Positions 43,307-52,609 of a DNA stretch of 64,000 nt are shown here, piece after piece. Position numbers and translations under genes: made by a program. The notes beneath the pieces were generated by a model. The model saw only the letters and a program-made list of their open reading frames with translations. It did not search any database and was not told the origin of the DNA. Source of the DNA: JAAXHH01 sp965248395 (lineage in GTDB: Bacteria; JAAXHH01); NCBI GenBank assembly GCA_965248395.1, contig OZ252103.1, forward strand, positions 1,178,001-1,242,000. Direction: 5' to 3'. Position 1 is the stretch's first letter. Each line of letters starts with the position of its first letter.

Positions 43307-44293
43307 ATGACCCTGGATATGCGCATCGGCCTTGGACAGTTCAACGTGCTAACCGACGAAAAACTGGCCTACATCAAGCAGCTCGGCGCCGATGATTTTC
43401 TCATGAACACCCCCCGCCTGCCCGGCGATGAGCGATGGGAAGTCGAGGATCTGATCGACCTGAAACAGAGGTCTGACCGCGCCGAACTGCGGCTGATGGC
43501 ACTGGAGAACGTGCCCGTTTCCTTCTACGACAAGGCCATGCTGGGCTTGCCGGGGCGTGATGACCAGATCGAAAACATGAAGTATACCATCCGGAACATG
43601 GGCTGGGCCGGCATCCCCATCCTGGGGTATCACTGGATGCCAAGCGCCGTGTGGCGCACCCCGGATCCCGCCGTGCTGCGCGGCGGGGCGACGGCCACAC
43701 GGTTCGATTTCGAAGCGCACAGGGACGTGGCACCCACACACGGCAGGGTTTTCACGGCGGATGAGATGTGGGACAACTACGAGTATTACATGTCAAGGAT
43801 CCTGCCGGTCGCCGAGGAAAACAACGTCAAACTCGCCCTGCATCCCGATGACCCGCCCGTGCCCATGCTGGGCGGGGTGGCCCGGCTTTTCGGAAGCTTC
43901 GAAGGTTTCAAGCGGGCCATGGACACCTTTGACAACCCGTACCACGGACTCGATTTCTGCATGGGATGCTGGTCGGAGATGGGGGGCCACGACTACGTGA
44001 TCAAGGCCGTGCGGCATTTCGGCGGCCGGGGCAAGATCATCTATGTGCACTTCCGGGACGTCCAGGGGAACGTGCCCTGTTTCAACGAGTGCTTCATCAA
44101 CGAGGGTAACGTCGATCCCTACGAGGTCATGCGAACGCTGAAGGAGGTCGGGTTCACCGGGTTCATGATCACCGACCATGTACCCCATTTCGTTGACGAC
44201 ACCGACTGGAACCACCGCGGCCGCGCCTACGCCATCGGGTACATGACGGCCATGCTTGAAATGATAAACAAGCCGCAACCCGCCCCGGCGTAG
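43307..44293 (+). CDS. Mannonate dehydratase-like TIM-barrel enzyme
   Basis: 328 residues from the ATG at 43307, chosen because AAGGAA lies 9 bases upstream; the frame also opens at 43286. It resembles UxuA: RIGLGQFNVLTDEKLAYIKQ, LENVPVSFYDK, ILGYHWMPSAVWRT, VKLALHPDDPPVPMLGGVAR, LDFCMGCWSEMG, KIIYVHFRDVQG and GFMITDHVPH. The His/Asp/Cys residues in HPDDPP, CMGCW, HFRD and DH are the UxuA metal ligands. UxuA makes 2-keto-3-deoxygluconate from D-mannonate in uronate breakdown. It is shorter than E. coli UxuA (394). It follows parC by about 50 bp and converges with the DUF5916 gene. Confidence 0.88.
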   Translation: MTLDMRIGLGQFNVLTDEKLAYIKQLGADDFLMNTPRLPGDERWEVEDLIDLKQRSDRAELRLMALENVPVSFYDKAMLGLPGRDDQIENMKYTIRNMGWAGIPILGYHWMPSAVWRTPDPAVLRGGATATRFDFEAHRDVAPTHGRVFTADEMWDNYEYYMSRILPVAEENNVKLALHPDDPPVPMLGGVARLFGSFEGFKRAMDTFDNPYHGLDFCMGCWSEMGGHDYVIKAVRHFGGRGKIIYVHFRDVQGNVPCFNECFINEGNVDPYEVMRTLKEVGFTGFMITDHVPHFVDDTDWNHRGRAYAIGYMTAMLEMINKPQPAPA

Positions 44294-44312
44294 CTAGATT
44301 CCTCATTCCCGC

Positions 44313-46967
44313 CTAGAGCGAAAACCAGTAGTTGAATTTCAGCAGGAAGATGTTCGAGGGATAGGTGTCGAAAAGGTCGCCCAGGTCCCGGTTGACGGAG
44401 AAATCGCCACGGTCTCCCGAGCCGTTGCGCTGCTGGGACCACACGAGGAACAGGGTCGAGCCCGGCGTATATTCCCATCGCAGTAACAGGTTTGACCTGA
44501 ACTGCAGGAAACTGAAGTTGGGATCGTCAAAGGAATAGTCGGCCTGTCCATCCTGGTTCTCATCCGCCCGGTACACCCCGTCCGAATCGTCGTAGTCCAG
44601 CACGCCATCGCCAAGTGTTTCAAACCGGTCGCCGTACCGGTCGGCCCTTGGATCCGTAATGCGCTTGAAGTGGGAATAGCGGCCGGCCGAAACAAACGGC
44701 TGACCGTAATACTGGATGGACATGTTGTTGGTGATGCTGTAATTGAGCCGGATACTGATCCCCAGCGTTTTCTGGGCTACCCGGCCGAGCACGTACCGCT
44801 CATCCCCTTCATATGACCTGTCGGCTACGTACTGAAGCTCGTTCCACCTGTTGTTGAAAAACGGGCCTATGCGAATGCGCATGGCGTTGTTCGGCCGGTA
44901 CCGCATGGAAACGTTCACGGAGTTCGAACTTGCCGCGTTTTCAAAGCTCCGGGCGAGATTTCCGCCAAAACCGAAACTGACCGGTTTTCTACCGTCGGTA
45001 TCCACGTCGATATTGAGTCCCACTTCACCCGGTGTTTTAAGCGATGGTCCGCCGCGCAGCGCCGTGCTGGAAACGCCGTTGGCTCCGAACTCCAGGTTCA
45101 TCCATGCATCCCAGTAGTTTGTGAACTCGCCGCCCACGTTCAAAGCGCCTCCCAGGAATTCGCGTTCGCGGCCGAAGTTCAACCCCTGCCATTGATTCAG
45201 GTTAACGTTGTATTTACGGAAGATTCCCTGTGGACGATCTGATTTGTACCCTATCCAACTGTTCTGCATGAATATGTCGGCCCGGCGCAGAAACCCCGCG
45301 TCGTTCAGCTCGAGGCCGGGAGAGCGCCAGGTCCCGGCGACGCCCATTTCCCAGGGACTGTTGCCCGATCGACCAATGCCCACAGAGCCGCCGTGGCCGC
45401 CCATTGCGGTAAGGGTGGAGTCGAGCCGAACGTAGGAGGCATCGGGACGCTGGTAGTACCTCGCGGAGCTGCGCTGCACGCGCGTAATGGCTTCCTGGTC
45501 GCCCCGGATATGGCTGAACGAGAGGCTGGCGTTGAGCCAGTAGGTCCGGTCGCTCCACCGGTGGTTGAAATCGATCCCGCCCGTGTAGGCCGCCCGGTTG
45601 AGAAAGTAGAAGTGACTCTCGTTGTTGTTTCGATTTGTCGCCGTGAACATCGATCCCAGCGAGGAGGCGCCGTCATTGAAGTCCTGCTGCAAGCGCGCGA
45701 CGAAGTAGTTCGTCAGCGGTTCAACCGACTCTTCGCTCCGTGCGCCTTCCGTATCGATCCTCGCGGCGGTCTCCGCGGTCACCGCGTTCACGATGCCGAT
45801 CGACAGACCGCCGGGCGTCTTGCCGGTAACTTTGGCCGCGGCGACGATGGGCGTGTTCCTGGGCCTGTCCATGGTCTGGCCGTCCGATAGATCCGGGCTG
45901 CGCTGGGGAGACCGGCCGATGCGCCTGGAGTAGAACAGCTGGTCGTTCCAGAAGGGGCCGCCACCGCCGACGTGGAACTGGGTGATGTTTTTCCCTTCTA
46001 CGAAAAACGGCCGCCGTTCTTCGAAGAACAATTCGTAAGCCGAGAGGTTGACCCGCGAGGGATCGGCTTCAACCTGGCCGAAATCGGGGTTCACGGCCAG
46101 GTCCAGGGTGAGATTCCCGGCGAGGCCGACCTTGCCGTCCAACCCGATGCGACCGTCGGTGGTCTGGCCGTCGCGAAAGGGGTTCCGCGCTTCGGACTGG
46201 TATCGGTTGAGGTCGCCTACGATGTAGGGCAGTACCTCGATCCGGTGGGACGACTCGATCCCATCGAGGCCGTGCAGCTCCCCGAATTGGCTGACCCAGC
46301 CCGGAGCGTTTCTGTGGATATGCTGCCAGCCGGATCGTTCGTCTAAACGGTAGAGCCGTCGATGCACCTGGATTCCCCAGACCTGTTCCATTCCACCGGA
46401 GAAACGCAACTGGCTGAGTGGAATACGCATTTCAGCCAACCATCCCAGATCGTCTATCGTAGTCGCCCCGAACCACACCGGGTCCCAGCTGTCGTCCCAG
46501 TCGTTGCCATCGTTGGATATGGCCTCGTCACCGCGTCCGCCGGCCGCGGTCAAGCCGAAAGAAAAGGCCGTACGTCTGTCGAAGTAGCTGTCTATGTTAA
46601 TCTCGACCCAATCGCTGTTGAAGTCGTCCCGGCGGGTGACGCGCCGCGTGATCTTGTCCGGTTCCGTATCATAGGCGCGGATCAACACGTAGAGACTGTG
46701 GTCGTCAAACAGGATCTTGAAGGCAGTCTCTTGTGTGGGTTCGCCGCCGTCGATCGGCTCAGCCTGGATGAAATCACGGGCCCATTCCACTTTACTCCAC
46801 GCCGTATCGTTTCCCAGACCGTCGACATTCGGCGGCTCCGACTGGATGTGCCGCGTGTTGTAAACGCGTTTTTCCGGTGCCGGCTGACGCGCTTCCGATT
46901 CGACCGAAACCAGTAAGGATACGATGGACAGGGTTATGATCCACCGATGTAGTCTGTTGTGATGCAA
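44313..46967 (-). CDS. DUF5916 outer-membrane protein with CBM9-like N-terminal domain
   Basis: 884 residues from a TTG start that has GGAGG 7 bases upstream, which supports it over any ATG. A signal peptide covers about 1-27 (IITLSIVSLLVSVESEA). Residues about 40-230 resemble the carbohydrate-binding-module-9-like domain (PNVDGLGNDTAWSKVEW, FDDHSLYVLIRAYDTEPD, WLAEMRIPLSQLRF). The rest is a predicted beta-barrel with AVNPDFGQVEADPSRVNLSA, FFEERRPFFVEG and the C-terminal strand LLKFNYWFSL ending near the stop, as expected for BamA insertion. The family's ligand is unknown; sugar or glycan binding is an inference from the CBM9-like part. Transcribed away from the sulfatase. Confidence 0.84.
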   Translation of the reverse strand: MHHNRLHRWIITLSIVSLLVSVESEARQPAPEKRVYNTRHIQSEPPNVDGLGNDTAWSKVEWARDFIQAEPIDGGEPTQETAFKILFDDHSLYVLIRAYDTEPDKITRRVTRRDDFNSDWVEINIDSYFDRRTAFSFGLTAAGGRGDEAISNDGNDWDDSWDPVWFGATTIDDLGWLAEMRIPLSQLRFSGGMEQVWGIQVHRRLYRLDERSGWQHIHRNAPGWVSQFGELHGLDGIESSHRIEVLPYIVGDLNRYQSEARNPFRDGQTTDGRIGLDGKVGLAGNLTLDLAVNPDFGQVEADPSRVNLSAYELFFEERRPFFVEGKNITQFHVGGGGPFWNDQLFYSRRIGRSPQRSPDLSDGQTMDRPRNTPIVAAAKVTGKTPGGLSIGIVNAVTAETAARIDTEGARSEESVEPLTNYFVARLQQDFNDGASSLGSMFTATNRNNNESHFYFLNRAAYTGGIDFNHRWSDRTYWLNASLSFSHIRGDQEAITRVQRSSARYYQRPDASYVRLDSTLTAMGGHGGSVGIGRSGNSPWEMGVAGTWRSPGLELNDAGFLRRADIFMQNSWIGYKSDRPQGIFRKYNVNLNQWQGLNFGREREFLGGALNVGGEFTNYWDAWMNLEFGANGVSSTALRGGPSLKTPGEVGLNIDVDTDGRKPVSFGFGGNLARSFENAASSNSVNVSMRYRPNNAMRIRIGPFFNNRWNELQYVADRSYEGDERYVLGRVAQKTLGISIRLNYSITNNMSIQYYGQPFVSAGRYSHFKRITDPRADRYGDRFETLGDGVLDYDDSDGVYRADENQDGQADYSFDDPNFSFLQFRSNLLLRWEYTPGSTLFLVWSQQRNGSGDRGDFSVNRDLGDLFDTYPSNIFLLKFNYWFSL

Positions 46968-47356
46968 CGTCTTGCCTCCAGCCTTTTCTCAACCTTCCCT
47001 TACTGTGGTACGGATATTACGGATACATCCCGAACACTACATCTACGACGAGATAACGGGATTAAAGGTTGCAATAATATCTTCCGGCCACTATTACGTT
47101 TGTATCTTCTTCAAAGCCTTTCTTCATACATTTCGTTGGACAACCATATTCACAAAAACCTGTCTCTTAATCCTCACGATGGATGCACCTTTCCACGTCG
47201 ATCCGGTGATGCTGTACGCATTAATAGGGAATATGCATTTGCCTGACGGAAACACGGCTGCATATTACAATTGGTAGTACGGATACGCAATTCGTTGCAG
47301 TCCGCGACAATGCATCGTCCCGCACGTTTGCCCTGCGCAGTGCGCCGAGATCCCAA
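46968..47356. other. 389-bp divergent intergenic region
   Basis: AT-richer than the genes around it. No gene supported. The best sigma-70-like match toward the sulfatase is TTGCCT (47239-47244), 18 bases, TATTAC (47263-47268), which would start near 47275. No clear promoter for the minus-strand DUF5916 gene was recognised. Short frames here have no ribosome binding sites of note. Confidence 0.35.
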
Positions 47357-48862
47357 ATGCCCGGTGATCGACCGAACGTACTCTTCATCATGACCGACCA
47401 GATGCGGGCTGATTGCATGTCCTGCGTCGGCCACCCCGTTGTCCGGACGCCCCACCTCGACGAACTCGCATCCGGCGGAGTCCTGTTCCGTCGGTCCTAC
47501 GTGCAATCGGCCGTCTGCGGTCCCAGCCGCATGTGCTTCTACACGGGCCGGTATCCCCACGCCAACCGCTCTCCCTGGAACGAGGTGCCGCTGCCCGCGG
47601 ACGAGAAAACCATGGGGCATTACTTCGGTGACGCGGGCTACCGGGCGGCCCTGTGCGGGAAGACGCACTACACCCCCGACCCGTTGGACGCCCCGACGGC
47701 CCAGCCTTCCGAAGGCATTCGCCTAACAACCCTGGCCGGGCTGGAATCGTGGGAATTCAACGACAACCGGGGAGAGGGATGGCTGGCCTATCTCAGAAAC
47801 AGGGGATATCCCGACGAAGTCGTGAACGACCCGTTCTCCGTGGACATGCCCGCGGATGCCGACCGGGATCACTCCGCTTATCCCACGCGCTTCAGCAGGG
47901 AAGACAGCGATACCGCGTTCATGACGGACCGCGCCATGGCCTTCATGCAGGATGCCGCCGGGGCGCCCTGGTTTCTCCACCTCTCCTATTTCAAGCCCCA
48001 TCTGCCCATCGTGGCTCCATACCCGTACAACCAGCGCTACGATCCCGCCGAATCCCCCGCGCCGAACCGGTCACCGGAAGAACTGCGGCGTCCCCATCCT
48101 TTTCACGTCCCGTTCCGGATAGAACGCGGGGGCGTGGATTACGACGACGAGGCGGTCTGGCGACAGCGAAGGGCTACTTACTATGGACTGATCACGGAGA
48201 TCGACGATCACCTGGGCAGGTTGTTTCGCTTCATGAAGGATCGCGGGCTGTGGGAGAACACGCTGATCATCTTCACGTCCGACCACGGCGAATACGTGGG
48301 TGACCACTGGATGTTCGAAAAGGAACTCTTTTACGACGAGGCGTACAACGTCCCCTTCATCGTTCGCGATCCACGGTCCTGCGCCGATGGGACGCGCGGC
48401 CGGGTGATGGAAGATTTCGTCGAATCCCTCGATGTCCTTCCGACCTGCATGGAAGCGTGCGGACTGGACGCGCCGCCGGTCCTGCAGGGCCGGTCCCTCG
48501 TCCCCCTGCTACGGGGAGAACGGCCGGTCGACTGGCGTACCGAGGTCTACGCGGACTGGGATTTCAGGTTCTACTGGACGCCGAAAAAGCTGGGCATCCC
48601 GCCGGACAGGTGCCGTGGCTGGATGTTACGGGACGACCGGTACAAGTACTGGCATTTCAACGGAATGCCTGACGTGCTGTTCGATCTGGAAGCGGATCCC
48701 GGTGAACTGTATAACGTAGCGGGCGACCCCCGCTATGCCGACGTGATCCAGGACCTTCGCGTGATACTCATGGACTGGCGGATGTCCAATGAAGACGTGA
48801 GCCGGGTCGCCTGGACCTATGAGCGGCGCCCCGGATTCGGGCGCAATCCCTTCGTGGCGTGA
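47357..48862 (+). CDS. Type I sulfatase (arylsulfatase-like)
   Basis: 501 residues. Formylglycine motif CGPSR at 54-58 in QSAVCGPSRMCFYTGRYP. Metal ligands are in LFIMTDQMRADCMS and IFTSDHGEYVGDHWMFEK, and the CGKTHYTP region gives the Lys/His pair. This is a stand-alone soluble sulfatase by length and motif order, different in subtype from the one at 29.8 kb (CTPWR). No signal peptide is visible. The Cys must be oxidised by a maturase that is not in the window. It runs toward proline dehydrogenase (31-bp gap) and away from the DUF5916 gene. Confidence 0.92.
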   Translation: MPGDRPNVLFIMTDQMRADCMSCVGHPVVRTPHLDELASGGVLFRRSYVQSAVCGPSRMCFYTGRYPHANRSPWNEVPLPADEKTMGHYFGDAGYRAALCGKTHYTPDPLDAPTAQPSEGIRLTTLAGLESWEFNDNRGEGWLAYLRNRGYPDEVVNDPFSVDMPADADRDHSAYPTRFSREDSDTAFMTDRAMAFMQDAAGAPWFLHLSYFKPHLPIVAPYPYNQRYDPAESPAPNRSPEELRRPHPFHVPFRIERGGVDYDDEAVWRQRRATYYGLITEIDDHLGRLFRFMKDRGLWENTLIIFTSDHGEYVGDHWMFEKELFYDEAYNVPFIVRDPRSCADGTRGRVMEDFVESLDVLPTCMEACGLDAPPVLQGRSLVPLLRGERPVDWRTEVYADWDFRFYWTPKKLGIPPDRCRGWMLRDDRYKYWHFNGMPDVLFDLEADPGELYNVAGDPRYADVIQDLRVILMDWRMSNEDVSRVAWTYERRPGFGRNPFVA

Positions 48863-48893
48863 CCGATCCGCCGCACGATGTACCGGAGTCGAT

Positions 48894-49742
48894 ATGAGCC
48901 GGTTTTTTTTCCTTGCCAGGAGATTTGTTGCGGGGGAATCCCTCGAGGCCGCGGTCGGAGTCGTCCAGGCATTGAACGACTCGGGGCTCGGCGTGACGTT
49001 GAACATGCTCGGCGAAGGAACCCGGGAGCGAGAACAGGCCGAGCACGCCGTCCAGCAGTATCTAGTCATGCTGGACCTGATCGGGGACGGAGCGCTCAAG
49101 GCCAATATCTCCGTCAAACTCACCCACCTGGGATTGGATATCGACGAAGAATACTGCGTGGGCAACCTGTACCGGATCCTGGAAGCCGCGGGAGAGCGGG
49201 ACATCTTCATCCGGCTGGACATGGAAGGGTCGCCGCATACACAGCGGACCCTCGACATCTTCTACAACCTTTACAACAGCCACAGGAATACCGGCGTGGT
49301 GATCCAGGCCATGATGCTGCGCAGTTCCCACGACATCTTCGTGCTCAATAAGATCGGAGCCCGGGTAAGGCTGTGCAAGGGATCCTACCGGGAACCTTCC
49401 GACCTGGCGCTGCAGAGAATGCCCAATATTCGAAGCGCATATCTCTCCATGGCGGAACAACTGTTGCGGGATGGCCATTTCCCCGCTTTCGCTACCCATG
49501 ACGACTATCTGATCGATGGTGTAACGAGGTATGCCGAGCAAATGGGGGTACCACGGGACCAGTACGAGTTCCAGATGCTGTTCGGGCTGCGGCCCGGATT
49601 TCAGCGGGAAATGCGCGGCAGAGGTTACCTCATGCGGATCTACGTGCCTTTTGGAACTGAGTGGATGCCCTACTTCTACCGAAGACTCCGGGAACGCAAG
49701 GAAAACGTATGGTTCGTCCTGCGAAACCTGCTCCGAAGTTGA
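48894..49742 (+). CDS. Proline dehydrogenase (single-domain)
   Basis: 282 residues from the ATG at 48894, which has GGAG 6 bases upstream. It is a FAD-dependent TIM-barrel enzyme that makes pyrroline-5-carboxylate from proline. Recognised parts: VTLNMLGEGTREREQAE, ANISVKLTHLGLDID, IFIRLDMEGSPHT, VVIQAMMLRSSHD, VRLCKGSYREPSDLA, FATHDDYLIDG, YEFQMLFGLRPG and MRIYVPFGTEWMPYFYRRLRER. It lacks the PutA dehydrogenase domain, so the P5C dehydrogenase is encoded elsewhere. It ends close to the next small gene. Confidence 0.9.
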   Translation: MSRFFFLARRFVAGESLEAAVGVVQALNDSGLGVTLNMLGEGTREREQAEHAVQQYLVMLDLIGDGALKANISVKLTHLGLDIDEEYCVGNLYRILEAAGERDIFIRLDMEGSPHTQRTLDIFYNLYNSHRNTGVVIQAMMLRSSHDIFVLNKIGARVRLCKGSYREPSDLALQRMPNIRSAYLSMAEQLLRDGHFPAFATHDDYLIDGVTRYAEQMGVPRDQYEFQMLFGLRPGFQREMRGRGYLMRIYVPFGTEWMPYFYRRLRERKENVWFVLRNLLRS

Positions 49743-49902
49743 TGCCCGAACCGGATTCGTTCTACCAGGAAATCGCCGCCCCCGCTTCGGCGCGGCATAA
49801 TCTATTGACAATGTATGCCGCCGAACATCATTTTCTGGAAACTAAAAGCATAACATGGGCCTATGTTTTACCGAGTCGACCCCTGGGACGGGAGGTGCAT
49901 AC

Positions 49903-50097
49903 GTGACAGACTTGACTTTTCCGTTGTGTCAGAAATGCAAGGTGGGCGTGCTGATTCCGCTCTCCGCCTACGGTCATATCGCCGCGACGATCGAGTACAA
50001 GGCCTGGGCGTGTACCAATCCGGAATGCGGATTCAACATTCGCATAGACAACGGCGATATCAGTTACGGCAGGCCCATGGCGCAGTCTCACAAGTAA
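49903..50097 (+). CDS. Small zinc-ribbon-like protein (64 residues)
   Basis: Starts at a GTG with GGAGG 7 bases upstream (49891-49895), an ideal site; a frame running back to 49855 has none. Two Cys pairs form a ribbon: CQKC near residues 9-12 and CTNPECGF near 38-45 (CxxC then CxxxxC). Between them are ALIPLSAYG-like hydrophobic residues and the ending DNGDISYGRPM. It may bind nucleic acid or another protein through zinc. The family is not one I can name. It lies 17 bp before tsaD on the same strand, so is probably translated with it. Confidence 0.68.
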   Translation: MTDLTFPLCQKCKVGVLIPLSAYGHIAATIEYKAWACTNPECGFNIRIDNGDISYGRPMAQSHK

Positions 50098-50114
50098 GTT
50101 GATGGGGGTGTGCA

Positions 50115-51134
50115 GTGCTCATCCTCGGAATCGATACTTCCTGTGACGAAACCTCGGCTGCCGTATTGCGCGATGAAACGACCGTCCTTTCCAATGTCAT
50201 TTCCTCGCAGGGCATACACCAGGCATACGGCGGTGTTGTACCGGAACTGGCTTCCAGAGCACACCTGACCCTGCTTCTGCCCGCCATAGAATCGGCCCTG
50301 CGACAGGCTTCCTGCGAACTGGAGGAACTGGACGCCCTCGCAGTGACCTACGGCCCCGGCTTGGCGGGATGTCTGCTGATAGGACTTTCCACGGTCAAAT
50401 CCATCGCGCTGGCGCTCGATAAACCGCTGGTCGGCGTGAACCACATCGAAGGCCATGTATTCGCCGGGCGCCTGGCTGATCCCACCCTGAATCCCCCGTT
50501 CATCGCGCTCATCGTTTCCGGGGGCCATACCCAGTTGGTGCACGTCGAGCGCTGGGGCAGGTACCGAATCCTGGGCAATACCCGCGATGACGCGGCCGGC
50601 GAGGCGTTCGACAAGGTCGCCAGGCTGATGAGAATCGGGTATCCCGGCGGTCCGGTCATTGATCGGCTCTCGCGGAACGGTGATCCCGGGTTCGTGGATT
50701 TTCCCAGGACATACCTGGACCCCGACGGGTTCGAGTTCAGTTTCAGCGGTCTCAAGACAGCGGTGCGCACGTACCTGTCGAGCCGATCGGAAGACGAGAT
50801 CGACCGGGACCAGGCGCATATCGCCGCCTCCTTCCAGGAAGCCGTAGTCGACGTATTGGTGAAAAAGTCCATCGCCGCCGCCGTCGCCGCAGGCGCGGAG
50901 GCCATATTGATCACGGGCGGAGTGGCCTGTAACGGCCGGCTGCGCGAGCGCATGACCGAACAGGGTGCGGAGCAGGACCTGGATGTGGTCTATCCTCCAC
51001 CCATCCTGTGTACGGACAACGGCGCCATGATCGCGGCGGCCGGTGCCTATCATTTTGGAAAAGGACAACGGGACGGGTTTTCGCTTTCCGTCCATCCCCG
51101 GGCGCGCCTGTCCTGTTCCATCGGGACCGGCTGA
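50115..51134 (+). CDS. tsaD: tRNA N6-threonylcarbamoyladenosine transferase TsaD
   Basis: 339 residues from a GTG start. Joins threonylcarbamoyl-AMP to A37 of ANN-decoding tRNAs, together with TsaB and TsaE. It has the ASKHA fold: ILGIDTSCDETSAAVL, GGVVPELASRAH, AVTYGPGLAGCLLIG, VNHIEGHVFAG (His110 and His114 hold the metal), LIVSGGHTQLVH, NTRDDAAGEAFDKVARLM, FSFSGLKTAVRTY, LITGGVACNGRLRERM and CTDNGAMIAAAGAYHF. Length matches the family. The zinc-ribbon gene precedes it by 17 bp; a purine permease follows after 75 bp. Confidence 0.97.
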   Translation: MLILGIDTSCDETSAAVLRDETTVLSNVISSQGIHQAYGGVVPELASRAHLTLLLPAIESALRQASCELEELDALAVTYGPGLAGCLLIGLSTVKSIALALDKPLVGVNHIEGHVFAGRLADPTLNPPFIALIVSGGHTQLVHVERWGRYRILGNTRDDAAGEAFDKVARLMRIGYPGGPVIDRLSRNGDPGFVDFPRTYLDPDGFEFSFSGLKTAVRTYLSSRSEDEIDRDQAHIAASFQEAVVDVLVKKSIAAAVAAGAEAILITGGVACNGRLRERMTEQGAEQDLDVVYPPPILCTDNGAMIAAAGAYHFGKGQRDGFSLSVHPRARLSCSIGTG

Positions 51135-51209
51135 ACTGGATGCCAGGGACAGATCGCAGTCACAACCATGTCGAAACATCAGTCATTTCCTGGATCAAGA
51201 GCATAGCCC

Positions 51210-52523
51210 ATGAACCGGATCGCGTCCTACTTCAGGTTTGACGAACTGAATACGGACTGGCGTACCGAAGTGACCGGCGGTCTGACCACCTTCATGACGA
51301 TGGCCTACATCGTGGTGGTAAACCCGGGTATTCTCTCGGAAGCGATGGGCCAGGCGTTGTTCGGGGAACTGATGTTCGCCACGTGCGCGTCCGCGGCGAT
51401 CGGGACGTTGCTGATGGCGCTGTTGGCGAACTACCCCTTTGCCCTGGCGCCCGGTATGGGCCTCAATGCTTTTTTCACCTATACCATCGTGCTGGGCATG
51501 GGCGTGGACTGGCGTATCGCCCTCGCCGTGGTGCTGGCCTCGGGACTCCTGTTCCTGTTGCTGACGATACTGAGGGTACGTGAAGCGATCATCACCGCGG
51601 TTCCGGATCCGCTCAAACGGGCGACGGCGGCGGGTATCGGTCTGTTCATCGCGTTCATTGGACTCAAGAACGCGGGCATCATCGTGGACGATCCGGCCAC
51701 GCTGGTCAGCCTGGGTGACGTAAGGTCCTGGTCGACCGGACTGACGCTGGTCGGACTTTTTGGTATCGGCGTGATGCTTGCGCGGGGAATCCGCGGGGCG
51801 ATCCTGCTGGGCGTAGCCGGTGTCGCTTTCCTGGCCATGATCATCGGGGTGGCGCCCTGGCCTGCCGGCGTGGTCAGCATGCCCGCATGGCCCGCAAGTC
51901 TGTTCGGGGAGGCCGTCACCAACCTGCCGCTTACCCTGGACTCGGCGTTGATACCTCTTGTATTCGCCTTTCTATTCGTCGATCTGTTCGATACCATGGG
52001 AACGCTGGTCGGACTTTCGGAACGTTCCGGGTTCCTGGACGACCAGGGCCGGTTGCCCCGGGCCAACCGCGCGCTTCTCGCGGATTCTGTCGGGACGGTG
52101 CTCGGCAGCGTATTGGGATCATCGACCGTGACGACCTACATCGAGAGCGCAACCGGGATATCTTCCGGGGCTCGGTCGGGATTCGCCAGCCTGGTCGTCG
52201 CCGTCCTGTTTCTCGGGGCCCTGTTCCTGACTCCCCTGGTAGAGTCGATTCCGGCTTTCGCCACCGCGCCCGCACTGGTCGTCACGGGCGTGTTGATGAT
52301 GGCGTCGGCCGCGCGGGTCAACTGGAGCGACGCCTCGGAAGCGGTCCCCGTTTTCCTGACGTTGATCGCGATCCCGTTGACCTTCAGCATCGCCGACGGC
52401 CTGGCCGTCGGTTTCGTCGCCTATCCGATCATCAAGAGATTGAGCGGCCGGGGCGGTGAAGTGCATCCGCTTGTCGACGCGCTGGCCCTTGTCTTTATCG
52501 CACGTTACGTCTTCTTGCAGTAA
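51210..52523 (+). CDS. NCS2-family purine permease (AzgA-like)
   Basis: 437 residues with about 12-14 hydrophobic membrane segments. AzgA-type transporters (adenine, guanine, hypoxanthine with H+) are recognised by TEVTGGLTTFMTMAYIVVVNPGIL, NYPFALAPGMGLNAFFTY, FVDLFDTMGTLVGLSERSGFLD, LADSVGTVLGSVLGSSTVTTYIESATGISSGARSGFAS and ASEAVPVFLTLIAIPLTFSIADGLAVGF. All family signature stretches are intact. It would import nucleobases. It lies 75 bp after tsaD and precedes the TonB receptors. Confidence 0.92.
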   Translation: MNRIASYFRFDELNTDWRTEVTGGLTTFMTMAYIVVVNPGILSEAMGQALFGELMFATCASAAIGTLLMALLANYPFALAPGMGLNAFFTYTIVLGMGVDWRIALAVVLASGLLFLLLTILRVREAIITAVPDPLKRATAAGIGLFIAFIGLKNAGIIVDDPATLVSLGDVRSWSTGLTLVGLFGIGVMLARGIRGAILLGVAGVAFLAMIIGVAPWPAGVVSMPAWPASLFGEAVTNLPLTLDSALIPLVFAFLFVDLFDTMGTLVGLSERSGFLDDQGRLPRANRALLADSVGTVLGSVLGSSTVTTYIESATGISSGARSGFASLVVAVLFLGALFLTPLVESIPAFATAPALVVTGVLMMASAARVNWSDASEAVPVFLTLIAIPLTFSIADGLAVGFVAYPIIKRLSGRGGEVHPLVDALALVFIARYVFLQ

Positions 52524-52609
52524 GAAGCCGTCGAAATCCATCCGAATTCCGGGAAGCCGCTACACCTCCCGGGGTTCAAACACACATTGGCTCGGCAGGG
52601 AGTATCATC

